From assembly GCA_021296475.1 (NCBI GenBank), contig JAGWAJ010000022.1, forward strand, positions 536-55,169: DNA of 54,634 bases, written 5' to 3'. This document shows, one piece after another, positions 16,589 to 25,878 of the stretch (positions within the stretch are counted from its first letter, which is position 1; each line of letters starts with the position of its first letter). This DNA is from Acidobacteriota bacterium. Lineage in GTDB: Bacteria; Acidobacteriota; Vicinamibacteria; Vicinamibacterales; UBA8438. Under the pieces are notes generated by a model. The model ran no database searches, was not told the DNA's origin, and saw only the letters and a list, made by a program, of their open reading frames with translations. Both the position numbers and the translations under genes were made by a program.

Positions 16589-18723
16589 TGCAGCGACGGC
16601 GAAGCGGCGGTCGTCGGGTTGGCCCGGCGTGGGCGGTGCTTCTTGCCTTGGCCGCGCTGGCCCCACCGGACGCCGGGGCCCAGCTCGCCGCGGCGTCCTA
16701 CACCGCGGCCGAGGCCGACGCCGGCCGCGCGGCGTACGACCGGGCGTGCGCGTCGTGCCACATGCCCAACCTGAGCGGCTCCTTCGAGGCGCCGGAGCTG
16801 GCCGGGCCGACCTTCCGGGGCGCGTGGGGCAGCCAGTCGGTCGAGGCGCTGATCGAGCGGGTGGGGACGACGATGCCGCCCGACACCCCCGGCTCGCTCG
16901 CTCCCGCGGAGTACGCGCGCATCGTCGCCTACATCCTGCAGGCCAACGGATTCGCGGCAGGCGACGACCCGTTGTCCGGAGCGCCGGTCTCCGCCGCGGC
17001 GCCCGGCGGCGACACCGCGGCGCCTCCGGCCGCGGCGCCGCTCGCCGCGCTCTCGGGACGGCCGGGCGCCGGGGGGGACGGCACGCGGCTCCTGCGGTCC
17101 ATCGGAGAGCTCCCCCCGGTCACCGACGCGATGCTGCGCGATCCCGATCCGGACGACTGGCTGATGTACCGCCGGACCTACGACGGCTGGGGCTACAGCC
17201 CGCTCGACGCCATCGACCGCGACAACGTCGGCCGCCTGCAGCTCGCCTGGGTCTGGGCCATGGCCGACGGGCGCAACCAGCCGACGCCGCTCGTCTACGA
17301 CGGCGTGATGTACCTCGCGAGCCCCGGCAACGTCGTCCAGGCGCTCGACGCCGCCACCGGGAGCCTCCTCTGGGAGTACCGGCGTCCGCTGCCCGCGGCG
17401 TTCCGCGGGGCGGGCAGCCGGAACCTGGCCATCTACGGCGGGGCGCTGTTCCTGGGGACGCGCGACGCGTACATGCTGGCCCTCGACGCCCGCACCGGCG
17501 AGGTGCTCTGGGAGACGCGGATGGCCGACTACAACGACGGCTACGCGAACTCCAGCGGTCCCATCGTCGCCGAAGGCAAGGTGATCAACGGGATCAACGG
17601 CTGCTCGCGCTTCATGCCCGACAGTTGCTTCGTCACCGCCCACGACGCGGCGACCGGCGAGGAGCTGTGGCGCCGGCTCACCATCGCCGCGCCGGGCGAG
17701 CCGGGCGGCGATTCGTGGGGCGACCTGCCGCTGGCGCTGCGCGGCGGCGGCGATTCCTGGATTCCCGGGAGCTACGATCCGGCGCTGGGGCTGCTCTACT
17801 GGCCCGTGGCGCAGGCCAAGCCGTGGGTCCCGGCCAGCCGCGGGCTGACCGTGCACGACCCGGCGCTCTACACGAACTCGACGCTGGCCCTCGATCCCGA
17901 CGACGGGTCGATCCGCTGGTTCCGGCAGCACGTTCCGGGCGAGGCGCTCGACCTCGACGAGGGCTTCGAGCAGGTTCTGATCGACACCGGCGGCCGCCGC
18001 GCGCTCTTCACCATCGGCAAGCACGGCATCCTCTGGAAGATCGATCGCGAGTCGGGCGCCTTCCTCGGGCACGCGGAGACCGTCTTCCAGAACGTCTTCG
18101 AGCGTATCGATCCCGGGACCGGCGTCGTCACCTACCGCCAGGACATCGCCGACGCCGGCATCGGCGACTGGGTCTCGGTCTGTCCGAGCACCGCCGGCGG
18201 TCACAACTGGCACGCGATGGCCTACAGCCCCGGTGCCGGCGCGCTCGTCATCCCGCTCAGCCAGAGCTGCCTCGAGATCGCCGGCCGCGAGGTGGCGCTC
18301 GAGATCGGCTCCGGCGGCTCGCAGGCCGACCGGCGGTGGTTCGAGATGCCGGGCACGGGCGGCAACCTCGGCAAGCTGGCCGCCTACGACGTCGAGACGC
18401 TCGAAGAGCGCTGGAGCATCGAGCAGCGGGCCGCTTTCACGACCGCCGTGCTCACGACCGGGGGCGGGCTGGCCTTCGCGGGCGACGTCGACCGCTACTT
18501 CCGCGCCCTCGACGCCGCCACCGGCGAGGTGCTCTGGGAAACGCGCCTCGGCACCTCCGTGCAGGGCTTCCCGATCACATACGGAGCCGGCGGGCGGCAG
18601 TTCGTCGCGGTTCCGACCGGCCTCGGCGGCGGCAGCCCGCGCCGGGTGCCGGCGCTGCTGAGCCCGGAGATCTCCCACCCCGACACCGGGAACGCGCTGT
18701 ACGTCTTCACGGTGCGGCCGTAG
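16588..18723 (+). CDS. Periplasmic quinohemoprotein: cytochrome c domain + PQQ beta-propeller dehydrogenase
   Basis: 711 residues. ATG at 16588 is preceded by GGGAGGG. A signal peptide ([17 protein letters not shown]) leads to a cytochrome c domain with heme site CASCH at 54-58 and a likely axial Met in TTMPPD. An Ala/Pro linker (about 130-170) joins it to the PQQ propeller, which starts at [17 protein letters not shown] and has repeated blade motifs such as [15 protein letters not shown]. This is the reverse of classical quinohemoproteins, whose cytochrome is usually C-terminal. The enzyme would oxidise an alcohol or similar substrate in the periplasm and pass electrons to its own heme. It closely resembles the partial gene at 1-1449. 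Confidence 0.92.
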   Translation: MQRRRSGGRRVGPAWAVLLALAALAPPDAGAQLAAASYTAAEADAGRAAYDRACASCHMPNLSGSFEAPELAGPTFRGAWGSQSVEALIERVGTTMPPDTPGSLAPAEYARIVAYILQANGFAAGDDPLSGAPVSAAAPGGDTAAPPAAAPLAALSGRPGAGGDGTRLLRSIGELPPVTDAMLRDPDPDDWLMYRRTYDGWGYSPLDAIDRDNVGRLQLAWVWAMADGRNQPTPLVYDGVMYLASPGNVVQALDAATGSLLWEYRRPLPAAFRGAGSRNLAIYGGALFLGTRDAYMLALDARTGEVLWETRMADYNDGYANSSGPIVAEGKVINGINGCSRFMPDSCFVTAHDAATGEELWRRLTIAAPGEPGGDSWGDLPLALRGGGDSWIPGSYDPALGLLYWPVAQAKPWVPASRGLTVHDPALYTNSTLALDPDDGSIRWFRQHVPGEALDLDEGFEQVLIDTGGRRALFTIGKHGILWKIDRESGAFLGHAETVFQNVFERIDPGTGVVTYRQDIADAGIGDWVSVCPSTAGGHNWHAMAYSPGAGALVIPLSQSCLEIAGREVALEIGSGGSQADRRWFEMPGTGGNLGKLAAYDVETLEERWSIEQRAAFTTAVLTTGGGLAFAGDVDRYFRALDAATGEVLWETRLGTSVQGFPITYGAGGRQFVAVPTGLGGGSPRRVPALLSPEISHPDTGNALYVFTVRP

Positions 18724-18940
18724 GCGTAGCGGCCTCGCAAGCCGGGTCCACTGTCCGGTGGGGTGTTCGCAGTCGCGAGCCGGGAAGAGCACCGCCATTT
18801 GCCGACACGGCGGGCGCCGAAGGGGGTTGGCGGCAACAGCCGGTTCGGGTCACAATACGCGATCGATGCGGCGTGGCCCTGGAGGCGTGCGCCCTCGTGT
18901 TTTCGCTGAGCGCCCGTCGAGGGCTCAGGAGGCTTGGACG

Positions 18941-20239
18941 ATGTCGAGCACTCGCATTCGTCGGCTCTGTCTCGCGGCGGTCGTGATTGCTGCCGCCGGC
19001 GTCGTCGCGGCGCCCCCGGCGGCCGCCGCGCAGGACGCCCACGAGGTGACGTTCACCAAGGACGTGGCGCCCATCCTGCAGCGGTCGTGCCAGATGTGCC
19101 ACCGGACCGGCTCCATCGCTCCCATGTCGCTGCTGACCTACGAGGAGACGCGGCCCTGGGCGCGGTCGATCCGCGAGAAGGTGGTCACCCGCACCATGCC
19201 GCCGTGGTACATCGACAAGAACATCGGCGTGCAGGACTTCAAGGAAGACAAGTCGCTAAGCGATGCCGAGATCGAGGCCATCGCGCAGTGGGTCGACAAC
19301 GGCGCGCCGCGCGGCAACCCGGCCGACATGCCACCCCCGGTCGAGTTCCAGCAGATGAACGAGTGGCACATCGGGACCCCGGACTGGATCGTCGAGATCC
19401 CGGAGCCGTTCGTCGTGCCGGCCGAGGCGCCCGACTGGTGGGGCAACCTGGAGTCCGACTCCGGCCTCACCGAGGACCGTTGGGTCAAGGCGGTCGAGAC
19501 GAAGCCGAGCGCGGAGAGCTTCCCCGTCGTGCACCACGCCGTCACCGGCGTCGTCAACGACGAGACCGACGCCGACAGCTTCCTCGGCAGCTTCCTCAAC
19601 GAGTACGCGCTCGGCAAGAACGGCGACATCTTCCCCGAAGGGCACGGCCGCCTGATCAAGGCCGGGTCGAAGATCCGCTTCAACATGCACTACCACTCCA
19701 TCGGCCGGGAGATCGTCGACCGCACCGCGGTCGGTCTGACCTTCTACCCGAGGGGCGTCGAGCCGCAGCGGCAGCTCATCTCGGCCCACGTTGGGGACAA
19801 CGAGGACCTCGACATCCCGGCCGGCGAGAGCAACGTGCGCCACGACGGCTACTTCCGGCTGCGAGAGAACGCGCACCTGACCGCGTTCCAGCCCCACCTG
19901 CACAACCTCGGCAAGCGGCAGTGCCTGGAGGCGATCCTCCCGGACAACACGACCCAGATGCTCAACTGCGCGGACTGGGACTTCGGCTGGCACATCGTCT
20001 ACAACTACACCGACGAGGCCGGCCCGCTGCTGCCGAAGGGCACGACGCTGCACGTCATCAGTTGGCACGACAACTCCGAGGGCAACCGCTGGAACGACGA
20101 CCCGCGCAACTGGGCGGGCTTCGGGCAGCGGTCGAGCGACGACATGAGCTTCTCGTGGGTGAGCTGGTACGAGCTCGACGACGAGGACTTCGAGGCAGAG
20201 GTGGCGGCGCGGCAGGCGGCCACGGACAACGACAACTGA
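18941..20239 (+). CDS. Exported cytochrome c - copper type II monooxygenase-like protein
   Basis: 432 residues. ATG at 18941 follows CAGGAGG. A signal peptide (AAVVIAAAGVVAAPPAAAAQ) precedes TFTKDVAPILQRSCQMCHRT, a heme c site CQMCH near 50-54, and RTMPPWYIDKN. Further on the copper ligands of a PHM-type dicopper site appear in order: VVHHAVTG, IRFNMHYHS, FQPHLHNLG and SSDDMSFSW. This is the same architecture as the protein at 7255-9336 but without TPRs. A quinohemoprotein gene lies upstream (217 bp away). The pair suggests periplasmic C-H hydroxylation or oxidative chemistry with electrons shuttled through c-type hemes; the substrate is unknown. Confidence 0.85.
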   Translation: MSSTRIRRLCLAAVVIAAAGVVAAPPAAAAQDAHEVTFTKDVAPILQRSCQMCHRTGSIAPMSLLTYEETRPWARSIREKVVTRTMPPWYIDKNIGVQDFKEDKSLSDAEIEAIAQWVDNGAPRGNPADMPPPVEFQQMNEWHIGTPDWIVEIPEPFVVPAEAPDWWGNLESDSGLTEDRWVKAVETKPSAESFPVVHHAVTGVVNDETDADSFLGSFLNEYALGKNGDIFPEGHGRLIKAGSKIRFNMHYHSIGREIVDRTAVGLTFYPRGVEPQRQLISAHVGDNEDLDIPAGESNVRHDGYFRLRENAHLTAFQPHLHNLGKRQCLEAILPDNTTQMLNCADWDFGWHIVYNYTDEAGPLLPKGTTLHVISWHDNSEGNRWNDDPRNWAGFGQRSSDDMSFSWVSWYELDDEDFEAEVAARQAATDNDN

Positions 20240-20281
20240 CGGCTCTCGGCGGGCCGGCGCGGCGTTGGCGCGCCCTTTGAC

Positions 20282-20323
20282 GGGCGCGGCGGGGAGTTTC
20301 GCGGGGGCGAAGCTCCCGCGCCC
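20282..20323. terminator. Two-tier hairpin in the intergenic gap
   Basis: Inner stem GGGAG-T-TTCGC / GCGAA-G-CTCCC (11 pairs with one G-U, loop GGGG) is enclosed by GGGCGC / GCGCCC. It lies 43 bp after the copper monooxygenase-like gene and 63 bp before the next start. It is a good hairpin-only terminator or attenuator candidate; no T-run follows. Confidence 0.5.
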
Positions 20324-20385
20324 CAGACTCTGGCAGCGGTCGGCCCGCCGCTTCACTTTGCCCCAGGTCGCACGGGGACCTTCCG

Positions 20386-21417
20386 ATGATGAGACCAACA
20401 CGCGCGGTAATCTGTGCAGCGGCGGCCCTGCTCCTGGCCGGCGCGGCGGCCGAGGGGCAGACCCGGTGGTCGGCGGGCCAGAACGTCCAGCCGGTGTTCG
20501 AGGGGTGGGAGCGGAACGCCGACGGGTCGTTCGACATGGTGTTCGGCTATCTCAACCGGAACTACGAGGAGCAGCCGGTCATTCCGGTCGGCGAGAACAA
20601 CTTCCTCGAGCCGGGCGACGCCGACCGGGGACAGCCGACCTTCTTCTACCCGCGCCGCCAGCAGTTCGTCTTCAAGGTGCGCGTGCCCGCCGACTGGGGC
20701 GAGAAGGACCTCGTCTGGACGGTCACGCACAACGGCCGGACCGACAAGGCCTTCGCGTCGCTCTGGCCGGTCTGGGAGATCAACGACGATGTCATGCGGC
20801 TGAACCGGGGCACCGGCTCGGCCCAGGGGTACGACGACAACCAGCGGCCGTCGATCCGGGTCGACGGAGAGACGGAGCGCTCGGTCACGCTTCCGGACGG
20901 GCTGGAGCTGGCCGTCCTCGTCGGCGACGACGGCATTCCGCCGCCGAACGAGGCGCTATCCCGCCGCGGCGCGCGCCGCGGACCGAAGTCGCAGGCCATC
21001 GTCGACCCGCGCAAGGCGGCGGCCACCGGCCTCGCCGTCACCTGGCTGCACTGGCGCGGTCCGGGCCGGGTGACGTTCGACCCGCAGGTCACGCAGATCG
21101 ACGGCGGCGGCCGGGCCGTGACGACGGCGCGCTTCTCGGAGCCCGGCACCTACGTGCTGCAGGCGGTCGCCGACGACACCGTCTTCGTGGTCCCGGTCAA
21201 CGTCACGGTCACCGTACATCCGGCGCCGTGTCGATTCGCCGCCGGCGCGAGCGATGGTTCTACCGGAAGGCTCACGGCGCCCGCCCCGCCAGGGCGGTTG
21301 CATGCGAGAACCGGCGGCCGGACGTCCTCGCCCTCGGCGCGCCCGCCGGACCGCATCGGGGGCGGATCTGCGGACGCCGGTTGGCGGCTCGCCGCCGGTA
21401 GCCAGAAACAGGGGTGA
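20386..21417 (+). CDS. Exported protein of unknown function
   Basis: 343 residues with a signal peptide (VICAAAALLLAGAAAEGQ). The body has a conserved-looking N-terminal segment (VQPVFEGWERNADGSFDMVF then GYLNRNYEEQPVIPVGENN). The middle part contains KVRVPADWGEKDLVWTVTHN, and a C-terminal Ig/PKD-like strand pattern (ARFSEPGTYVLQAVADDTVF) ends near residue 285. I have seen such GYLNRN-type proteins in Acidobacteria next to oxidoreductases, but no function is known to me. The last 55-60 residues are Ala/Pro/Arg/Ser-rich and look unlike the rest; a frameshift or lost stop near 21230 is possible. The FG-GAP gene begins 3 bp after the stop, so the two are one operon. Confidence 0.72.
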   Translation: MMRPTRAVICAAAALLLAGAAAEGQTRWSAGQNVQPVFEGWERNADGSFDMVFGYLNRNYEEQPVIPVGENNFLEPGDADRGQPTFFYPRRQQFVFKVRVPADWGEKDLVWTVTHNGRTDKAFASLWPVWEINDDVMRLNRGTGSAQGYDDNQRPSIRVDGETERSVTLPDGLELAVLVGDDGIPPPNEALSRRGARRGPKSQAIVDPRKAAATGLAVTWLHWRGPGRVTFDPQVTQIDGGGRAVTTARFSEPGTYVLQAVADDTVFVVPVNVTVTVHPAPCRFAAGASDGSTGRLTAPAPPGRLHARTGGRTSSPSARPPDRIGGGSADAGWRLAAGSQKQG

Positions 21418-21420
21418 CAC

Positions 21421-22845
21421 GTGAGGCCAGGGCTCAACTGGAAGTCGCTGCTCGTGCTTGCGTCGCTCGCGTTGCTGCCGGCCCTCGTGGGGATTGCGGC
21501 AGGGGAACCGTCGCAGTCTTCCGGCGCCCCGGTCGCCCGCGCCGCCGACGGGTCGTACATCTCCTGGCGCGAGCACATCATCGACGACCTCGCGGTCGGC
21601 GGCGTCGCCCTGGCGGGCAGCGACGGCCTCGAGATGGCGGACCTCGACAAGGACGGCCACCTCGACATCGTCTCGGTGCACGAGTCCGACACGACCTACG
21701 ACGGGGTACCGGACGGGCACGTGCGCATCGCGTACGGCTCGGACGATCCCGACGCCTGGGACCTCTACACGCTGGCCGAGGGCGAGGAGGCGGGCGCCGC
21801 GGAGGACGTCGCCATCGGCGACATGAACGGCGACGGCTACCCGGACGTGGTCGTGGCGTGCGAGCTCGCGCACCTGATCTACTTCGAGAACCCCGGCGCG
21901 AAGGGACGGGCCGCGCGGTGGGAGCGGGTGATTCCCGTCTCGACGCGCGACCGCGGGTCCTACATCCGGGTCTTCCTGGCCGACTTCGACGACGACGGCC
22001 GGCCCGAGGTGGTCGCGGCCAACAAGGGCGGCCAGAACCCCCCGCGCGGCACCACGGAGACGCATCCGGTGTCCTGGTTCGCACTTCCCGACGATCCGCT
22101 CGACGGCGACGCGTGGGTGGAACACGAGCTGGCCCGCGTCGTCGTGCCGATCAACTCGCAGCCCTTCGACCTCGACGGCGACGGCGATCTGGACGTCATC
22201 GGCGGATCGCGCATGGAGCGCCGCATCTTCTGGTTCGAGAACGTGAGCGACGATGCGATCGCGTTCGTCGAGCACCGCATCGAGATCGAGCCGGAGGCGG
22301 TGGTCACAGGCTTCAACATGGATTTCGCGGACCTGAGCGGCGACGGGCGCGTCGATGTCGCGATCCGGGACGAGCGCAACGGCCTCTCGTGGCTGGAACA
22401 GCCGGCGGATCCGGCCGGCACATGGCGCCAGCACACGATCGGCGGCCTCGCGCCGGACCGGCTGGTCGGCTTCGTGCTGACCGATATCAACGGCGACGGC
22501 CGCCTCGACGCGTTCGCGGGCGCCTACAGCCAGGACCCGCGCGACTTCGACGCCACCGAGATCGCCCCCTCGCACCGCGCCGGCCGCCTCGCCTGGTTCG
22601 AGCACCCCGGCAACCCGGCCGGGACGTGGATCCGCCACGACGTGTCGCGGCGCGTCCGCGGCATGTTCGACATGTTCATCGTCCGCGACATGGACGGCGA
22701 CGGCGACGTGGATCTCATCGGCACGCGCGGCAACTCCGTCCCCTACGACGGCGTCTTCTGGCTCGAGCAGGTGCGGACGCCCGAGCCCCGGCCCGCCTTC
22801 CACCAGGCGCGCGAGAAGGAGAGCCGCCAGCTCCCGCTGCCATAG
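21421..22845 (+). CDS. Exported FG-GAP/VCBS-repeat beta-propeller protein
   Basis: 474 residues from GTG at 21421, 3 bp downstream of the previous stop. An N-terminal signal segment (SLLVLASLALLPALVGIAAG) is followed by about six FG-GAP/VCBS blades, each with a calcium-binding-like D-x-[DN]-x-D-G motif: ADLDKDGHLDIV, GDMNGDGYPDVV, ADFDDDGRPEVV, FDLDGDGDLDVI, ADLSGDGRVDVA, TDINGDGRLDAF, RDMDGDGDVDLI. Such propellers bind ligands or partners outside the cell; no catalytic residues are evident. It may be secreted or periplasmic. Tight coupling with the unknown exported gene suggests a shared envelope role. Confidence 0.87.
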   Translation: MRPGLNWKSLLVLASLALLPALVGIAAGEPSQSSGAPVARAADGSYISWREHIIDDLAVGGVALAGSDGLEMADLDKDGHLDIVSVHESDTTYDGVPDGHVRIAYGSDDPDAWDLYTLAEGEEAGAAEDVAIGDMNGDGYPDVVVACELAHLIYFENPGAKGRAARWERVIPVSTRDRGSYIRVFLADFDDDGRPEVVAANKGGQNPPRGTTETHPVSWFALPDDPLDGDAWVEHELARVVVPINSQPFDLDGDGDLDVIGGSRMERRIFWFENVSDDAIAFVEHRIEIEPEAVVTGFNMDFADLSGDGRVDVAIRDERNGLSWLEQPADPAGTWRQHTIGGLAPDRLVGFVLTDINGDGRLDAFAGAYSQDPRDFDATEIAPSHRAGRLAWFEHPGNPAGTWIRHDVSRRVRGMFDMFIVRDMDGDGDVDLIGTRGNSVPYDGVFWLEQVRTPEPRPAFHQAREKESRQLPLP

Positions 22846-22847
22846 GA

Positions 22848-22861
22848 GCGCCGAGCGGCGC
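22848..22861. terminator. Small hairpin after the FG-GAP gene
   Basis: A GCGCC / GGCGC stem with a 4-base loop lies 2 bases after the stop codon. It is short and lacks a T-run, so it is only weak evidence for termination. Confidence 0.25.
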
Positions 22862-23050
22862 GCGGGGGAGATGGCTGCGAGACGCCACTCGCGACGCTCG
22901 CCGAGGGCGACCGGGAAGTAGCCGAGCGTGTGGGCTATGCTCCCGTTCGCTCCGAGCCACCCTCCCCAGGCGCTGGCATAGTGACGGATCCGGCACCATC
23001 CGATCCGGAAGTCCCGGCAGGAGGATTCGCCTGAAGCGAGCGGACAGCGC

Positions 23051-24571
23051 ATGTTCCACCCGACCCCACCGCGCGTAACGGCGCTCAGAGTGCGCAACTA
23101 CCGGGCGCTTCGGGACGTCAACCTGAAGGACCTGACGCCGCTCACAGTGCTGTTGGGTCCGAACGGCAGCGGCAAATCGACCGTCTTCGACGTGTTCGCG
23201 TTCCTGTCGGAGTGCTTCTCGGACGGCATCCGCAAGGCGTGGGATCGCCGCGGGCGCTTCCGCGAATTGCGCAGTCGCGACAGCGAGGGGCCAATCGTCG
23301 TCGAACTGAAGTACCGGGAGCGGCCCCAGACGCCGCTCATAACCTATCACCTGGAGCTGCACGAAGAGAAGGGACGCCCGGTAGTCAGCCGGGAGTCCCT
23401 TCGCTGGACACGAGGGAGCGGTTCGGGGCGCCCGTTCTACTTCATGGACTACGCGCGTGGCGAGGGCATGGTGATCACGGGTGAAGCGCCTGAGCAGACG
23501 GACACGCGCATTCCTCGGACACTCGCGGGGCCGGATGTGCTCGCAGTCAACACGCTTGGCATGCTCGCGGAGAATCCGCGCGTGATCGCGTTACGCGAGT
23601 TCGTGTCGGGTTGGCACCTGTCCTATCTGTCGGCAGCCGCGGCGCGCGGCAATCCTGAGGCAGGAGGAGAGGAGCGCCTCTCGTCGACCGGAGCCAACCT
23701 CGCCAATGTCATCCAGTACCTGCACGAGGAGCATCCGGAGCGACTGCAGGCCATCTTCAACGTGCTGCGCCGGCGCGTACCGCGGGTCGACCGCGCCGAA
23801 GCTACCGCGCTGGCGGACGGGAGGCTGGTGCTTCGCATCAGGGACGCACCGTTCAACACACCTGTTCTGTCGAAGTTCGCTTCCGACGGGACCTTGAAGA
23901 TGCTCGCCTATCTCACGCTGCTTCACGACCCCACGCCGCCTCAGCTGATCGGTGTGGAGGAGCCGGAGAACTTCCTGCACCCGCGGCTGCTGCCCGAGCT
24001 CGCCGAGGAATGCAGAGCGGCCAGTGAGCGTACGCAACTGCTGGTAACCACCCACTCACCGTTTTTTCTGAACGATGCACGATCGAAGGAAGTGCGCGTC
24101 CTGTGGCGAGACGCTCGGGGGTATACGCGGGTGGAAAGGGTGTCGGACATAGCGGGAGTCGACGAGTTTCTCGAAGAGGGAGCATTGATCGGCGATTTAT
24201 GGATGGAGGGGCAATTCGGTGTTGGCGATCCGTTGGTGAACCAGGGCGAGCCCGCACGTCCCAACAGGATGGTGATCGAGGAACTGGAAGCCTGGTACTT
24301 CGGTGACTGGCAGGCCGTGCTGCGAGCGTTCCCGAAAGTGACGCCGACCGTCCCCAATCGCAGGGGATATCGCGATCCGGACACTATCGCCGATACCTGG
24401 GAGGCGTTCGAGCGCATCCTGCAGCGACACGGGTACTTCCGGGGCGGTCTCCGGAAAACCGAGGCCGCGCGGGAGATTGCAGCGCATATGGATCCCGCTC
24501 AGAACCGCTCGAAGAGCTTCTCCGTGTTCCATCGCACTCTCATGGAGGCTGTCCCTGCCGCAGCGCAGTGA
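23051..24571 (+). CDS. AAA ATPase (AAA_21/OLD-like) joined to the C-terminal half of a DUF4276 protein
   Basis: 506 residues. ATPase part, residues 1 to about 395: Walker A GPNGSGKS near 38-45, an ABC-like signature region ([20 protein letters not shown]), Walker [13 protein letters not shown] and the switch histidine in VTTHSPFF. The tail [12 protein letters not shown] is how such ATPases usually end. The next residues, [29 protein letters not shown] and [12 protein letters not shown], match the C-terminal half of DUF4276, normally a separate downstream gene. About 100-120 N-terminal DUF4276 residues, which carry its acidic VEE and D-x-D motifs, are absent. Such ATPase/DUF4276 pairs resemble OLD- or PARIS-like defence systems. 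Base composition is visibly less GC-rich than the neighbours, suggesting transfer. Confidence 0.85.
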   Translation: MFHPTPPRVTALRVRNYRALRDVNLKDLTPLTVLLGPNGSGKSTVFDVFAFLSECFSDGIRKAWDRRGRFRELRSRDSEGPIVVELKYRERPQTPLITYHLELHEEKGRPVVSRESLRWTRGSGSGRPFYFMDYARGEGMVITGEAPEQTDTRIPRTLAGPDVLAVNTLGMLAENPRVIALREFVSGWHLSYLSAAAARGNPEAGGEERLSSTGANLANVIQYLHEEHPERLQAIFNVLRRRVPRVDRAEATALADGRLVLRIRDAPFNTPVLSKFASDGTLKMLAYLTLLHDPTPPQLIGVEEPENFLHPRLLPELAEECRAASERTQLLVTTHSPFFLNDARSKEVRVLWRDARGYTRVERVSDIAGVDEFLEEGALIGDLWMEGQFGVGDPLVNQGEPARPNRMVIEELEAWYFGDWQAVLRAFPKVTPTVPNRRGYRDPDTIADTWEAFERILQRHGYFRGGLRKTEAAREIAAHMDPAQNRSKSFSVFHRTLMEAVPAAAQ

Positions 24572-24599
24572 CATGCTTCCCCGCGGAGGTCGTCATTCC

Positions 24600-25784
24600 A
24601 TGCCTGACCCGCTCCACGGAGTCCGTGTCCTCGACTTCGGCCGCTTCATCGCGGGGCCGTTTTGCGCGGCCCTGCTCGCCGACCTCGGCGCCGAGGTGAT
24701 CCGGGTCGAGAAGGTCCGGGGCGGGGAGGACCGTTTCCTGATGCCGGTCACCGGCGGCGGGGACGGGGCCTTCTACCTCCAGATGAACCGCGGCAAGCGG
24801 GGGATGACGCTGAATCCGCGGACCCGCGAGGGGCGCAGCGTGCTGCAGCGGCTGGTGGCGACCACGGACGTGGTGGTGGCGAACCTGCCGGATGCGGCGC
24901 TCGAGGCGCTCGGCCTGGACTACGAGGCGCTGTCCGCCGTCAAGCCGGACGTGATTCTGACGAGCGTGTCGGCGTTCGGCGCCGGCGGGCCGTCGTCGCA
25001 CCGGCTCGGGTTCGACGGGATCGGGCAGGCCATGTCGGGCGCGATGTACCTCTCGGGGCGGCCGGGCGAGCCGACGAAAGCCTACGCGCCCTATGTCGAC
25101 TTCACCACGGCGCTGGCGGCGACGGTCGGCACCCTGGCCGCGCTGCTGGTGCGCCGCGACACCGGCCAGGGCCAGCACGTCCGCGGGTCGCTCCTGGCCT
25201 CCGCGCTCACCGTCGCCAACGGGGTCCTGATGGAGCAGGCGATGATCCGGCCGGATCGGGTGGCCACCCGCAACCGCAGCCAGACGCAGGCTCCCTCGGA
25301 CGCCTTCCGCACCCGCGACGGCTGGGTGCTGGTGCAGTGCATCGGCCAGCCTCTCTTCGAGCGCTGGACGGCCCTGCTCGGGGAGCCGCACTGGCTCGAG
25401 GATCCGCGGTTCGCGGACGACCGTTTGCGGGGCGACAACGGCGAGGCGATCAGCGAGCGCATGGCTGCCTGGTGCGGGGAGCGGACGACGGAGGAGGCGC
25501 TCGCGGCGCTCGACCGGGCCCGCATCCCGGCGGGGCCGGTGCTGTCCCCGCAGCAGGTCCTCGACGACGCCCACGTGCAGGCCATCGGCTTCCTTCGCTC
25601 CGTCGCCGCGCCCGACGCCGGCGCTCCGGCTCCGGTCGCGGAGACCCCGTTCACCCTGTCGGCGACACCGGCCGGCATCCGGGGCAGGGCGCCCGCGCTC
25701 GGTGAGCACACCGACGCCATCCTGGCGGAGCTCGGCTACTCGCCCGAGGCGATCGCGGCCCTCCACGAGCGGCGCGTGGTCTGA
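24600..25784 (+). CDS. CaiB/BaiF family CoA transferase (class III)
   Basis: 394 residues. ATG at 24600 is chosen because GGAGG lies about 10 bases upstream and the protein starts in the standard way (LHGVRVLDFGRFIAGPFCAA). The usual nucleotide/CoA-binding features follow: LLADLGAEVIRVEKV, FYLQMNRGKRGMTLN and VDFTTALAATVGTLAALL. The expected catalytic Asp region is GFDGIGQAMSGAMYLSGRP, and the C-terminal GEHTDAILAELGYSPEAI is typical. Class III transferases move CoA between carboxylic acids through a mixed anhydride on an aspartate. Substrates are unassigned. It starts 29 bp after the ATPase fusion and is paralogous to the gene at 45948-47129. Confidence 0.92.
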   Translation: MPDPLHGVRVLDFGRFIAGPFCAALLADLGAEVIRVEKVRGGEDRFLMPVTGGGDGAFYLQMNRGKRGMTLNPRTREGRSVLQRLVATTDVVVANLPDAALEALGLDYEALSAVKPDVILTSVSAFGAGGPSSHRLGFDGIGQAMSGAMYLSGRPGEPTKAYAPYVDFTTALAATVGTLAALLVRRDTGQGQHVRGSLLASALTVANGVLMEQAMIRPDRVATRNRSQTQAPSDAFRTRDGWVLVQCIGQPLFERWTALLGEPHWLEDPRFADDRLRGDNGEAISERMAAWCGERTTEEALAALDRARIPAGPVLSPQQVLDDAHVQAIGFLRSVAAPDAGAPAPVAETPFTLSATPAGIRGRAPALGEHTDAILAELGYSPEAIAALHERRVV

Positions 25785-25864
25785 GTTTTCCACCCGGCAG
25801 GGCCGGACCCGCGGATAGACGAAACCTGGCTGAGTTTCCCAGTAGAGAGTGCGTTCCGGCCTCG

Positions 25865-25870
25865 TATACT
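25865..25870 (+). promoter_or_regulatory. -10 box TATACT of a probable leaderless gene
   Basis: TATACT ends 8 bases before the ATG at 25879, which puts the expected transcription start at or next to the start codon. No ribosome-binding site is present. The same arrangement is seen before 44761 and 47200. Confidence 0.5.
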
Positions 25871-25878
25871 TCACGCAG

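Noticed and set aside
20956-23097. 713-codon minus-strand open frame opposite the FG-GAP gene
   Set aside because: Composition is Arg/Val/Asp-rich without domains, and it lies fully antisense to two real genes; high GC makes such frames common.
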